Below are positions 1 through 8,072 of a DNA stretch of 29,349 bases, piece after piece. The stretch comes from Mastigamoeba balamuthi (taxonomy: Eukaryota > Evosea > Mastigamoebida > Mastigamoebidae). Each line of letters begins with the position of its first letter. The first letter of the stretch is position 1. The stretch is taken from contig CACRSC010000137.1 of NCBI GenBank assembly GCA_902651635.1, positions 1 to 29,349 on the forward strand. The letters are read 5' to 3'. Under the pieces are notes generated by a model. That model did no database searches, was not told the origin of the DNA, and was given only the letters and a program-made list of their open reading frames with translations. The position numbers and the translations under genes were made by a program.

Positions 1-297
1 AAACGGCACAAACTGCCGCCCGGTCCGCGAGCAGAGCGCCGCCAGCGAGTCCAGGACACGACCGCAGATGGAGGTGTCGCCGACGGCGCGCAGGGGCTCG
101 GTCGCGACGATGCCGTCAGCGGAATCGTCGGCAACGGCGGTGGGCGACGACAGCGACGACAAGAGGGGCAGAGAGAGGCGCAGGCTGCGCTCGCCCGTCA
201 CGTGGGGAAGGCCCAGCCAGCGCTCCTCGCCGTCGGGGCCCACGAGGCGAGACCCCATGAAGCCGGGGACAAACACAAGGGGCACCGTCAGAGCCAT
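1..297 (-). CDS. LCAT/lipase-like alpha/beta hydrolase, N-terminal part (runs off the window)
   Basis: Reading leftward from an ATG at 297, the frame stays open to the window edge (99 codons). The N-terminus reads MALTVPLVFVPGFMGSRL, then a Trp-containing stretch (ERWLGLPHV). A hydrophobic strand leading into PGxMGSxL near the N-terminus is typical of the lecithin:cholesterol acyltransferase / phospholipid acyltransferase branch of alpha/beta hydrolases, where it lies by the oxyanion hole. The nucleophile elbow and the rest of the triad would be outside the window. There is no obvious signal peptide, though residues 1-12 are hydrophobic. Assignment rests on this one motif and its position, so a more general lipase is possible. 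It is transcribed away from the Cys-rich gene at 604. Confidence 0.5.
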   Translation of the reverse strand, partial: MALTVPLVFVPGFMGSRLVGPDGEERWLGLPHVTGERSLRLSLPLLSSLSSPTAVADDSADGIVATEPLRAVGDTSICGRVLDSLAALCSRTGRQFVPF

Positions 298-603
298 GGC
301 GCACAACTCTGTTCAACTGATTATGAGAGAACGATGGGGAAATATCTAGAGGATAGAACAGGGCGAATTGATTTCATTGCATACGCGCAATCTGAGGGAT
401 CTTCAAAGTCTTCAACAGCTCTTTCCCCTCAGGTTCTGGCGGGACACCACCACAGTGTCCAGGTTTAACATTTCCGCCATATATATATATATGGCGCAAA
501 ACAATGTCGCAGGCGTAGAATAATGACGTACTTTTCTTTGCCTGATCGCGCAGAATATCTCACAGGGATTTCTGCCTGAGCGGAAAAATCCAACACAACA
601 AAA
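298..603. promoter_or_regulatory. Shared 5' flank of two divergent genes
   Basis: This 306-base gap separates the divergent starts of the hydrolase (297, -) and the first Cys-rich gene (604, +), so it should hold both promoters. It is clearly more AT-rich than the flanking coding sequence and contains an AT dinucleotide run at 479-492. I see no convincing RNA gene or additional ORF in it. Confidence 0.4.
479..492. repeat. (AT)7 microsatellite
   Basis: Seven uninterrupted AT units lie about 112 bases upstream of the ATG at 604. It could act as a TATA-like element, but the distance is large and nothing in the sequence decides this. Confidence 0.7.
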
Positions 604-1212
604 ATGAAATTTGCTCTGGGGATGAGGGCGCGCCAGCTGGTGCTAACTCTCTCCCTGGTGGCCCTGGCAGCCGCCTGGCACCATGTCCAGCCATGGGGCG
701 ACTGCTCGAGTGGCGACGACTGCCTGACGCCCGAGGGGGCGGACACGATGTGCTGCCACTCCGGGGACAGGCGCTGCATGTCCATGAACACGTGCAGGTG
801 GGCCAGGAAGAAGGACAAGGTCAACCGCAACTGCGACTGCATCGCTCCCTACGTCGACGCCAAGCACGTGGCGCGCTGGGGTGGCTGCAAGTACACGTCC
901 GACTGCGACGACAACCCCGTCAACGGGCAGCCGCTGTACTGCCGTATAGGTGACAGGCGCTGCCTGCTGGACGACGACTGCAAGTGGGCCAACCTCATCG
1001 ACAAGACCAACCGCGACTGCGAGCACGTCATAGACCACTGCCTCAACGGCCTCAGAGACGGCGACCTGGGCGAGAGCGACAACGACTGCGGAGGCGAGTG
1101 CCGGAAGTGCCACTTTCGGGAGCGGTGCAACAAGGACAGCGACTGCGTGGGCGGCAAGTGCCACCCAATCTACGAGGGACGTGACCACATCTGTCTGTGG
1201 GACACACTGTGA
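604..1212 (+). CDS. Secreted cysteine-rich protein 1 (internally duplicated)
   Basis: Uninterrupted ORF of 202 codons. It starts with a signal peptide; a second Met at 622 (MRARQLVLTLSLVALAAA) gives the more classic one, so either start is possible. The mature protein has two tandem modules of about 55 residues, each with the pattern WGxC, DC, a CC or YC pair, GDRRC, CxWA, DK and NRxC. The first begins at QPWGDC and the second at RWGGC. A third module begins HCLNG and carries ESDxDCGGEC, KC, C and DCVGGxC, a Cys pattern found in many secreted protist proteins. The even spacing of Cys suggests disulfide bonding outside the cell. The function is not recognised. A paralogue follows directly in the same orientation (1479-2063) and a relic lies beyond it, so this is a small tandem family. 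Stop codon TGA; no introns. Confidence 0.85.
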   Translation: MKFALGMRARQLVLTLSLVALAAAWHHVQPWGDCSSGDDCLTPEGADTMCCHSGDRRCMSMNTCRWARKKDKVNRNCDCIAPYVDAKHVARWGGCKYTSDCDDNPVNGQPLYCRIGDRRCLLDDDCKWANLIDKTNRDCEHVIDHCLNGLRDGDLGESDNDCGGECRKCHFRERCNKDSDCVGGKCHPIYEGRDHICLWDTL

Positions 1213-1478
1213 CCCGCGATGGCCAGTGGAGCCGAGGGCAATAGCACGTCGTGCCGGCCAGCCTGATCGTCTTGAATCACTGGCCAATCAACCAGGAAAG
1301 GGAACCTCGATTTCTGGTGGGATGATCATCTCCCTGAACATATCCAAATGGCATCAATTGTGTGTCGTCGATGAAAACAAAGAGAAAATGCCCCCAAAAC
1401 GACTAAGACGGTTGGGTGTTACCTCATCCTTTTTTGAAATTTGCCACAGTATCTGCCCTCAAACACCATTTCTCTCGA

Positions 1479-2063
1479 ATGCACACACTTCTCGCTGCTC
1501 TCGCTCTCTCCCTTATGACTGTCATGGCTGCCTGGGGTATTCAGCCCTGGGGCAGCTGTGACTACAGTTTTCACTGCATCACGCCTGAGGGGGCGGACTA
1601 CACGTGCTGTCGCGCAGGAGACAGGCGCTGCCTGACCCGCAACCAGTGCAACTGGGCCAAGAAAAAGGACAAGGAGAACCGCAACTGCGACTGCATCGCC
1701 CCGTACGTGGTTGGGAAGCACGTGGCGCGCTGGGGCGAATGCTCGTTCACGTCGGACTGCGACGAACACCCCGTCAACGGGCAGCCGCTGTACTGCCGCA
1801 ATGGTGACAGGCGCTGCCTGCTGGACGCCGACTGCAAGTGGGCAAACCTCATCGACAAGACCAGCCGTGATTGTGATCACCTCATTGACCACTGCCACAA
1901 CGGCCGGACGGATGAAGACTATGAGGAGAGTGACACTGACTGCGGTGGCGAGTGCCACAAGTGCCACTTTAAGCAGTGGTGCAACAAGGACAGCGACTGC
2001 GTGGGTGGGGAGTGCTGGCACTACAACGATGACCGGTACAGGATGTGTTGGTATGACCACTGA
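1479..2063 (+). CDS. Secreted cysteine-rich protein 2 (tandem paralogue)
   Basis: 194 residues from the Met at 1479. An upstream in-frame Met at 1416 exists, but the start at 1479 gives a clean signal peptide (MHTLLAALALSLMTVMAAWG), matching its neighbour. It has the same architecture as the gene at 604: two WGxC...GDRRC...CxWA...NRxC modules and a C-terminal module with HCHNG, ESDTDCGGEC, KC and DCVGGEC. Long stretches are nearly identical to the neighbour at protein level (the second module around VNGQPLYCR), while the C-terminal end and the signal peptide differ more. Ends in TGA with no intron. The two genes are about 270 bases apart, as expected for a recent tandem duplication. Function unknown; probably secreted or cell-surface. 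Confidence 0.85.
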   Translation: MHTLLAALALSLMTVMAAWGIQPWGSCDYSFHCITPEGADYTCCRAGDRRCLTRNQCNWAKKKDKENRNCDCIAPYVVGKHVARWGECSFTSDCDEHPVNGQPLYCRNGDRRCLLDADCKWANLIDKTSRDCDHLIDHCHNGRTDEDYEESDTDCGGECHKCHFKQWCNKDSDCVGGECWHYNDDRYRMCWYDH

Positions 2064-2370
2064 GTGTCCACAAATTGAACAAAGAAATTCCCCTGCTGTC
2101 TGGCAACAAAGATGCACGGTCAGCCTCTTCCCGTACACACTCACGTTGCTCGAGGCTCTGGCGAACGAAATGATAGAGGAGAGAACTGTGGTGACAATTT
2201 TCTGACCCATCTAAATTCAGTGTTCGCCCTTTGAGCAGGGCTTCGTTCTTCACTGGTAACTCTCGGCTCGTGTGCTGCCAGTGCAGTAGTCTTGTTGAAA
2301 AGAACCACTGCCTCGCGGGCATCACAGGGCAATGCGAACATTCCCACATCATATGGCTCAGCGACATAGG

Positions 2371-2452
2371 ACCAACTGCGACTAATCGCGCGTCATCGAC
2401 CACTGCCTCAACAGCCAGACTACATGCTGGGCGAGAGCGACACCGACTCGTC
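2371..2452 (+). pseudogene. Relic of a third Cys-rich paralogue
   Basis: A short stretch reads TNCD, TAA, then SRVIDHCLNSQ, and after a frame change DYMLGESDTD. This matches the third module of the gene at 604 (TNRDCEHVIDHCLNG...LGESDNDCGG) in order and spacing. The stop replaces a Cys position and the frame is lost after LNS. No other part of the gene is visible upstream, so only a fragment survives. It lies between the second tandem copy and the 3' end of GNL1. Confidence 0.7.
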
Positions 2453-2485
2453 TAGTGCTTCAGGCAAGCCGGCGTTATTTTGAGC

Positions 2486-4672
2486 TCACGAGCTGTCGTC
2501 GAGGTGGTCAAACGGGTTCTCGGACACGCCCTCTTGGTCACCGTCTTCGTCGTCGTCGTCCTCGTCCTCGCCCTCAGCCCCGGCCGATCTCTCGTCACCG
2601 TCTCCATCGCTCTCTCTCTCCTCCTCGTCCCCCGCCCGCTCCCCCTCAGCCTCCTCCTCGCCGGCAGCAGCCTCTTCTTGGTCGGCCGCCTGCGCTTCCG
2701 CCTGTGCCGACTGCATGGCGCGCTCGAGGCGCTCCTTCTCGAGCTGGAGCTCCGCCTTGCTCCTGGCAGCCGCTCCCGCCGTCGGGGGCCCCCAGAACAG
2801 CGCCACCCTGCCGCTGACCACGTCGGCCAGGATCTCGCGGGCGGCCCTGTGCGCGTCGGCCCTGCCGGCCTTGCCCGTGTGGTACCCGCGCTTCTCAGCG
2901 AGCGACTCGGCGATGGCCCACGGCGACCACTCGTCCTCGTCGGCGGGCTTCTCGCCGAGCCCGTAGACGCGCTCGAGGGGGAACCTCTCGGCGACGTAGC
3001 GCAGCGTCGCGAAGGGGTCGCGGAGGTGGGCGAGCGGGTAGAGCCCGCAGACGACCTGCAGGTGGCGCGGGCGGTCGAGCGCGGGCAGGACCATCCCCGG
3101 GCAGTCGCAGAGCACCACGTCGTCGGCCAGCCGGATCGTCTGGAAGTGCTTCGTGTGCCCCGGCGTCCGGCTCACGCTGACCACCTTGCGCTTGACCAGC
3201 GCGTTGATGAGCGACGACTTGCCGACGTTGGGGTTCCCGACGGTCCCCACGACGATCGAGTGCACTTTGCCCTCGGCGCTGCTGCCCTCCTCGTGCCGCT
3301 GCGGGGCCGCCGCTGCAGCCGGCGCCGTGCCTGGGGGCGGGCTCTTGCTGGGGAGCCTCTCGAGGCCCTCGCCGTAGCGGCGCCTCGCGACGTCGCGGAC
3401 GGTCTGCAGCAGGCGGTCGCGGAAGTCGGCGGCCGCGGCGTAGCGCTTGGCGGCAGACGTGGGGTTGGCGCGGCCCCCGCGCTCCCTGGGGCGCTCGCCC
3501 GCGGCCTCGGCCTCGGCGTCGTCGGACTCGACGAACATCTTCGAAGACGCGAAGCGGACGACGTCGTCGACGCCGCAGACGGAGCGCAGGTAGGCGTCCC
3601 AGGCGTCGGCCGTGGCCGCGTCGACGAGGTCGGCCTTGTTCATGACGGCGACGAGGGGCTTGCCCATCGATCGCACGTAGGCGTGCAGGGCCGAGCTGTA
3701 GTGGAAGAGCGCGTGGCGCGCGTCGACGACGTGAAGGACGACGTCGCTGCGCTCGACGACGCGCCAGAGCTGGCGCCACGTCTCGATGTTGCTCTCGAAG
3801 TAGTTGAGCTGGCCGCCGTGCTTTGCCATCAGCTCCGACATCCACCGCTCAAACTCCCTCTGCTCCCGCTCCTGTGCAGGTGGGCATCATCCGAGACACG
3901 CAGAGAGTCAGTGTTGGCGGTCTGACCGAGTCTGAGTGCCCGCCGACTCCGTCCAAACTGACAATCGACGAAGATATGGCAATAGAGCATTCGACAATTG
4001 CTATTAAAAGCGTACTCTCCATGCTGAGCGCAACAGAATAAGCGTGAGAAGTTCAATTGAACCAATTCGGTAGAAAACGACCCATAAGAGAACATGGGAA
4101 CAATTGCGAGAGGGGCACCTCGAGCTCCTTGGGCGGCGTGTCGTAGGACCACGGCGGGCGCGTGAAGATGGCCAGCGGGGGCGCGTCGAGGGGCTCGCTG
4201 GGCACAGGGCTCCTGCGCTCCCCGTGCGCCAGCCTCAGCGGCTCGGCGGCCGCGATCTTGCGGGCAGCGGCCTCCCGCGCCCTCTCCACCGGCGTCCTCG
4301 CCACCAGCCCCCCGTCCCCCTCCCACAGCGTCGGGTTCATCTTCCTGCCTCCGCCCTGCGCGGCCACAAACGCGTTTTTGCGGAGTTAAAATGCGGCGCA
4401 AATTGCCCAAATCAATTGATTCGCCAAGCGACCGCAAAACGGGGCGGAATCGATCCGGGTTTGCGCGATAACGGGGCGGGAGGGTGTGGGGGACGCGCCC
4501 TGGGCGGGGCGGCGGGGGCGTTCGCGGCGCCGGCGAGTTTTTTGGCGGCCTTGCGCTGCTCGCGGCGCAGAGCGATCTGCACGTCGGGATCCGCTGACGC
4601 AACGTCCCGCTTGCGGTCCCGCTTCGCCTTGAGCTGCTCCTTCTTGGCCTTGCCGCTGAACGGTTTGCCCAT
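2486..4672 (-). CDS. GNL1: GNL1-type circularly permuted GTPase (three exons)
   Basis: A nucleolar/nuclear GTPase of the YlqF/YawG group. Its G motifs come in permuted order: G4 (NKADLVD), then G1 (GNPNVGKSSLIN), then the switch region SRTPGHTKHFQT, then G3 (DCPGM). The region ETWRQLWRVVERSD and the acidic tail ending ENPFDHLDDSS match human GNL1 in position and style, as does the N-terminus MGKPFSGKAKKEQLKAKRDR. Exon 3 is 3871-2486. Exon 2 is 4119 to about 4355 and contains RPPWSYDTPPKELE. The intron between them, 4118-3872 (247 nt), starts GTGCCC, ends CACAG and joins in phase 0 to EREQREFERW. Exon 1 starts at the ATG at 4672. Its 3' end is not fixed: a GTGCAG donor at 4582 would give a 227-nt intron, but later donors are possible. 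Stop TGA. The long ORF on the opposite strand is a GC-bias shadow. Confidence 0.92.
3872..4118 (-). other. GNL1 intron 2
   Basis: Spliceosomal intron of 247 nt, donor GAG|GTGCCC and acceptor TGCACAG|GAG. It is required because the GNL1 homology passes from one frame (KELE) to another (EREQREFERW) exactly at these sites. It is clearly more AT-rich than the exons. Confidence 0.88.
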
Positions 4673-4794
4673 TCCCGCGCGACAACACGAATGATACACG
4701 ATGCGAAAAACGATGAATGATATCGAGATTCCCCGATAACACAAGGAAGACACGGAGTTGACAATCCCGTATGTGTAGAGGAAAAATGCAAACG

Positions 4795-4866
4795 GGTTCC
4801 GTAGTATAAGGGTTAGTATAGGAGACTCTGGATCTCTTGATCTCAGTTCGAATCTGAGCGGGACCA
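4795..4866 (+). tRNA. tRNA-Gln (anticodon CTG)
   Basis: A 72-nt cloverleaf. The acceptor GGTTCCG pairs with CGGGACC, with A as discriminator. The anticodon stem GGAGA/TCTCT has loop CTCTGGA, giving CTG at positions 34-36. The T-arm is CTCAG-TTCGAAT-CTGAG. The A box (TATAAGGGTTAGTATAGG) and B box (GTTCGAATC) internal promoters are present. No intron is seen. It lies between the divergent starts of GNL1 and the membrane protein gene at 4943. Confidence 0.95.
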
Positions 4867-4869
4867 AAC

Positions 4870-4874
4870 TTTTT
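4870..4874 (+). terminator. Pol III T-run after tRNA-Gln
   Basis: Five consecutive T residues, three bases after the discriminator base: a standard RNA polymerase III terminator. Confidence 0.85.
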
Positions 4875-4942
4875 CACTTTTCTCTCTGGTTTGCGTCATC
4901 ACTCGGATCTGGTAGATATTTTTTGCTCTCTCTGCAGCAGCC

Positions 4943-5516
4943 ATGGTCGACGCCAGCAGGGTGGCCCTTGTCTCCAACACGGTCTACATGGCCATCGTGG
5001 GCGTGGCCTCTGCCATCGACCCGACGGTCCTGGCGGTCCTGACGGGCGCCAAGAGCGTCCCGGGGCCCAACGCCCTCTCAGCGCTCATCTTCCTCAGCAT
5101 CAGCGCCCTCAGCTTCGCCCTCCTCGCCTTCCCCCGCGTGCGGGCAGTCCCCCTGGCGCCACCGGGCACCTCACGCGTGCTGCAGCTGTGCTCCCCCAAG
5201 TTCAGGTTCTTCGCCATGCGTGTCCTCTTTGTGTACCACTCGATCGCTGCCTTCAAGTACAAACGAGTGCGTAGAAGACAACCCCTCACAGTCAGTCGCC
5301 CCCCGGTGGCCTCCGGATGCCCTCTCACCGCTGGCGCCGCTGGCCGCGCTGCTGCAGGCGTCGTCCTACGTGGCGGTGGCGGCGCACGGGGCGCTGGCGG
5401 TGGCGTTTGCGCTGTACAACGTGCAGAAGGCCTCGGAGACGACTGTGGCCCTCGCGGCCCAGCAGGCAGTGCAGCCCACCGGCCGCCCCCACCGCCCCGG
5501 CCAGCAGCGCTCGTGA
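4943..5516 (+). CDS. Four-helix integral membrane protein with a 25-nt intron
   Basis: Two exons, 4943-5266 and 5292-5516, encode 182 residues. Hydrophobic helices are predicted at about residues 7-27, 43-64, 88-106 and 125-152; the tail is hydrophilic with QPTGRPHRPGQQRS. The last helix (LAALLQASSYVAVAAHGALA) is only in frame if the 25 bases 5267-5291 are removed. These begin GTGCGT and end CTCACAG, and leaving them in runs into a low-complexity shadow frame. No family is recognised. The gene starts 77 bases after the tRNA gene and ends in TGA. It is convergent with the gene ending at 5672. Confidence 0.75.
5267..5291 (+). other. Very short (25-nt) intron
   Basis: Donor CGA|GTGCGT and acceptor CTCACAG|TCA, phase 0. 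The length is not a multiple of three, so its removal is what restores the reading frame across the fourth transmembrane helix. The donor is the same GTGCGT used in the Xrn-Nudix gene at 27858. Confidence 0.72.
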
Positions 5517-5671
5517 GCATGGAGCACACACAACGGAGGGAGAGAGAGACAGAGAGAGAGCGGCACATTGCGTGGCAACACCACCCGCGACAGGGCCGCG
5601 AGCCAGTTCAATCGTGTTTGCTGTTTTGTTTGCGGTTTTTGCCCCGTTTTTTTTTTCGAAACCGGAACCCC

Positions 5672-6160
5672 TCAGAAAACCGAGGACGCGACGAGAGCCG
5701 TCAGGGCGCAGAGCAGCGCAGCGGCCGCCGGCGTCCGCGAGGCTCCCGAGGTGCTGCACTTTGAGGTGGAGATGCCCGACTGGCCCTTGGCGGGGCAGAC
5801 GGGGTAGCGCCTGTGGCACTCGTCCTGGCCGCACGTGGCGCAGCCCGAGTCGTCGAAGATGCCCACGGGGCTCGCGGTCCAGCCGGACCCGCACACGCAG
5901 AGGCACTGGCTCGGCCCCGGGCACCAGCCGCCCTTGCACGACTGCTTGAGGTCCGAGGCAGCGGGCTTGGCAGAGGCGTCGCAGAGCGAGGGGTCGACGG
6001 GGGAGCCGTTCTGCGTGCACGTGGCGTCGCGCGTCTGCGTGCAGTCGGTGCCGCACATGGTCCACGCGCCCAGCGTCCACGCAGCGGCGTCCGTGGGGGC
6101 GGCCGCGCAGAGCAGCCCGAGGGCCAGCAGGGCCGAGAGCATCAGCAGAGCGCGGGTCAT
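5672..6160 (-). CDS. TSP1-like secreted protein, probably GPI-anchored
   Basis: 162 residues from the Met at 6160, chosen because it begins a good signal peptide (MTRALLMLSALLALGLLCAA). An in-frame Met further upstream at 6214 would put 18 polar residues in front of it. The mature N-terminus, WTLGAWTMCGTDCTQTRDATC, then a spaced C and C, fits a thrombospondin type-1 repeat (WxxW-like start, CSxxC, CxxG-type spacing). A second Cys-rich part follows (WCPGPSQCLCVCGSGW, CATCGQDEC). The last 18 residues are hydrophobic (AAAALLCALTALVASSVF) with no cytoplasmic tail, as in a GPI-attachment signal. Likely a cell-surface protein. Stop TGA, no intron. Confidence 0.75.
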   Translation of the reverse strand: MTRALLMLSALLALGLLCAAAPTDAAAWTLGAWTMCGTDCTQTRDATCTQNGSPVDPSLCDASAKPAASDLKQSCKGGWCPGPSQCLCVCGSGWTASPVGIFDDSGCATCGQDECHRRYPVCPAKGQSGISTSKCSTSGASRTPAAAALLCALTALVASSVF

Positions 6161-6687
6161 TGTGGGCGTGCTGTGGTGTGCTGTTGCTGTGCTGTGCGTA
6201 ACTACTGTCGGCAAACTTGAAACGTATAGCAGAGAACAATTGGGCGGAAGACGTCAGCGGCACATGAGATTTGGTGGAAAAATGCACATCAAACGTGCAG
6301 TCGTATCTTCGGGGTGTGGCGACGGAGACAATTGTTCGATCCGGCAACCGGGGCTACCTTGTTGTTGGCGCGGTTTCAGGAAAAACAGACACGCACAATT
6401 CTATTGAGTACTGAAATGCGCTCACGCGCTCTGCATTTCTTCGCCTTTTGGTGCACTGTGGGTGCGCCATCCTCTAAAGCATTTCTCCTTCCGGGCTTCT
6501 ACACACAGGGCGTGTGGGGTAAAAAAACGACAGATATTATCTAGAGGAACCAGATTTCCGCCCACGTCACGGGAAAAAGCAAACCGGACCAACAAACCCC
6601 ACAGAGGCCGCGCACAGCAGCAGGAGCACCCAGAAGAAACCCCACAGCCCCCAAGGGCGCCTCTGGCCCCACCCCCTACCCCCGAGC
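6161..6687. other. Intergenic region between divergent genes
   Basis: 527 bases between the start of the TSP1-like gene (-) and the coiled-coil gene (+). It presumably contains both promoters. It is AT-richer in the middle, with GTATAGCAG and TAAAAAAACG stretches. I find no RNA gene or credible ORF. Confidence 0.4.
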
Positions 6688-7414
6688 ATGTCGTCGAGCG
6701 CAGCAGACCCGACAACGCCGCAGGAGCAGACCACGGCAGCCCACCAGCAGGGCAGCAGCTCGCCGCCCTGGACCCGCGGCGTCCTCGCCCCCCCAGCGCG
6801 CCCGCTACGCCTCGACGCCCGCCCCGGCCCCCCTGGCGCCCCTGGCAGGCACCCCAGCCGCGTTTATCGCGCGGAACGGAGGCGCGGGGCGCACGGCAGC
6901 GGCGGCAGGGGACGAGGGAGGCGAGGAGGAGACGCTCGAGCAGGTTCGGAAACAGAGGGACGACCTCCGCCTGCAGCTCGACCTCGCGGCCCTCGAGCTC
7001 GTCGACGCGCGCTCGCGGACACACGAGGGCGAGGGCGTCGAGCGGCCGCCTCCTCGCAGGGCCGAGCGGCTGCGGGCGACGCTGCGGATCAGCCGCCGAG
7101 TGCCCCCCAGCAGCGAGCGGGCGAGCATCGCAGTCGAGACGGCACCGCAGCAGCAGCGGCGCAGCACGGACGACAGGGACGAGCGGGACATCGCGGGGTG
7201 GCTGCGGGACTCGACGCGGGTGGCGCGGGAGCTGCGCAGGCGCGCCGAGGGGCTCGAGCGGGAGCTCGCGGAGCAGCGGGGGCTCAACGAGCGGGCGCAG
7301 GCGAGGATCGCCCAGCTCGAGGCGCAGCTGCTGGCCCTGCAAGCCCCCGCCTGCACCACGGAGCCGCTGCAGCACGCGAAGGGCGAGGAGGGGGCGGCGG
7401 AGCGCCACGAGTGA
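6688..7414 (+). CDS. Coiled-coil protein (one frame change near the N-terminus)
   Basis: From about 6797 to the TGA at 7414 one frame encodes a heptad-rich protein: EEETLEQVRKQRDDLRLQLD, then RELRRRAEGLERELAEQRGL and ARIAQLEAQLLALQ. These are strong coiled-coil segments with no membrane helix. The best start codon, ATG at 6688 (MSSSAADPTTPQEQ), is in another frame. The switch falls at a run of seven C around 6788-6794. Either one C too many is present, or a 16-nt intron (GTCCTC...CCCAG, 6781-6796) is removed; both give an open frame of 236-241 residues. A homopolymer error seems the simpler explanation. Function unknown. Very GC-rich codon use, like GNL1. Confidence 0.6.
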
Positions 7415-8072
7415 CAAGGGGAGGTGCCCCGTGGCGGTGACAGCAGGGCTCGCAGGCGTGCAGGCGTTGAGAGGACTGAGTGGCTGTTTTGGGGCGGTGG
7501 GTTTTTGGGCGTCGAAATGGAACGCCGGCCCGAGTCGGCGTATGAACTAAGAGGCTTTGTGGCGTTGGCCGCCCGTGTCACAGCGCACAGCGCCTGGCGG
7601 TATCGGTTATTCTCTCTGCGGGCCAGTGCGATAAGGCACGTGATGGTGCTGTGCTGCCTTGAGTTTTCCCGCCTATGAGCGGGCAGAACAATGAGCTCGC
7701 CTCTGTGCTGGGTAATGACAATCGCAAGGGCTATGGCCACGACGCACTGGAAAGGCATGCGTCCGGATGCCTGGGCTGCACAGCGTGGTGTTGAACGTGG
7801 TCCAGAGAGATAGAGGCTGCCATTAAGTGCGAGGAGATGGGTCAAATTACGTCTACTGAAGGTTGTTGATGGGGGGATGATTTGGGCATGACCACCCTCG
7901 CGGACGAGTTCAACCACAAGTTTCAGCTACCAAACAGACAAATGCAATGGCAGCAGCGCCACCAATTCGGTGGTCGCCTACAATTTCTATGATGCTGTTT
8001 TCATTGTTGTGCTGTCTTGCCTGCATCTCTGCTCTCACCAAGGGGCAGCACAGACGCTGCAGAGAGATCTCG
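7415..8072. other. Intergenic region without recognisable genes
   Basis: About 660 bases between the coiled-coil gene and the 3' end of the Xrn-Nudix pseudogene. GC content drops here, marking the edge of the gene-dense block. The part near 7980-8070 resembles the sequence just downstream of the second Xrn-Nudix gene (around 26155-26220; shared CATTGTTGTG and a GCAGCACA motif), so the duplicated unit extended into the 3' flank. Confidence 0.4.

Noticed and set aside
465-842. Minus-strand ORF over the start of the first Cys-rich gene
   Set aside because: Antisense to a gene with a clear signal peptide and a conserved paralogue; no features of its own.
2480-3925. 481-codon ORF on the plus strand
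   Set aside because: It lies exactly antisense to GNL1, has Arg/Val/Ala-rich composition typical of GC-rich shadow frames and shows no domain.
6805-7917. 370-codon minus-strand ORF antisense to the coiled-coil gene
   Set aside because: Ser/Arg-rich shadow; the plus strand has clear heptads and a normal start and stop.
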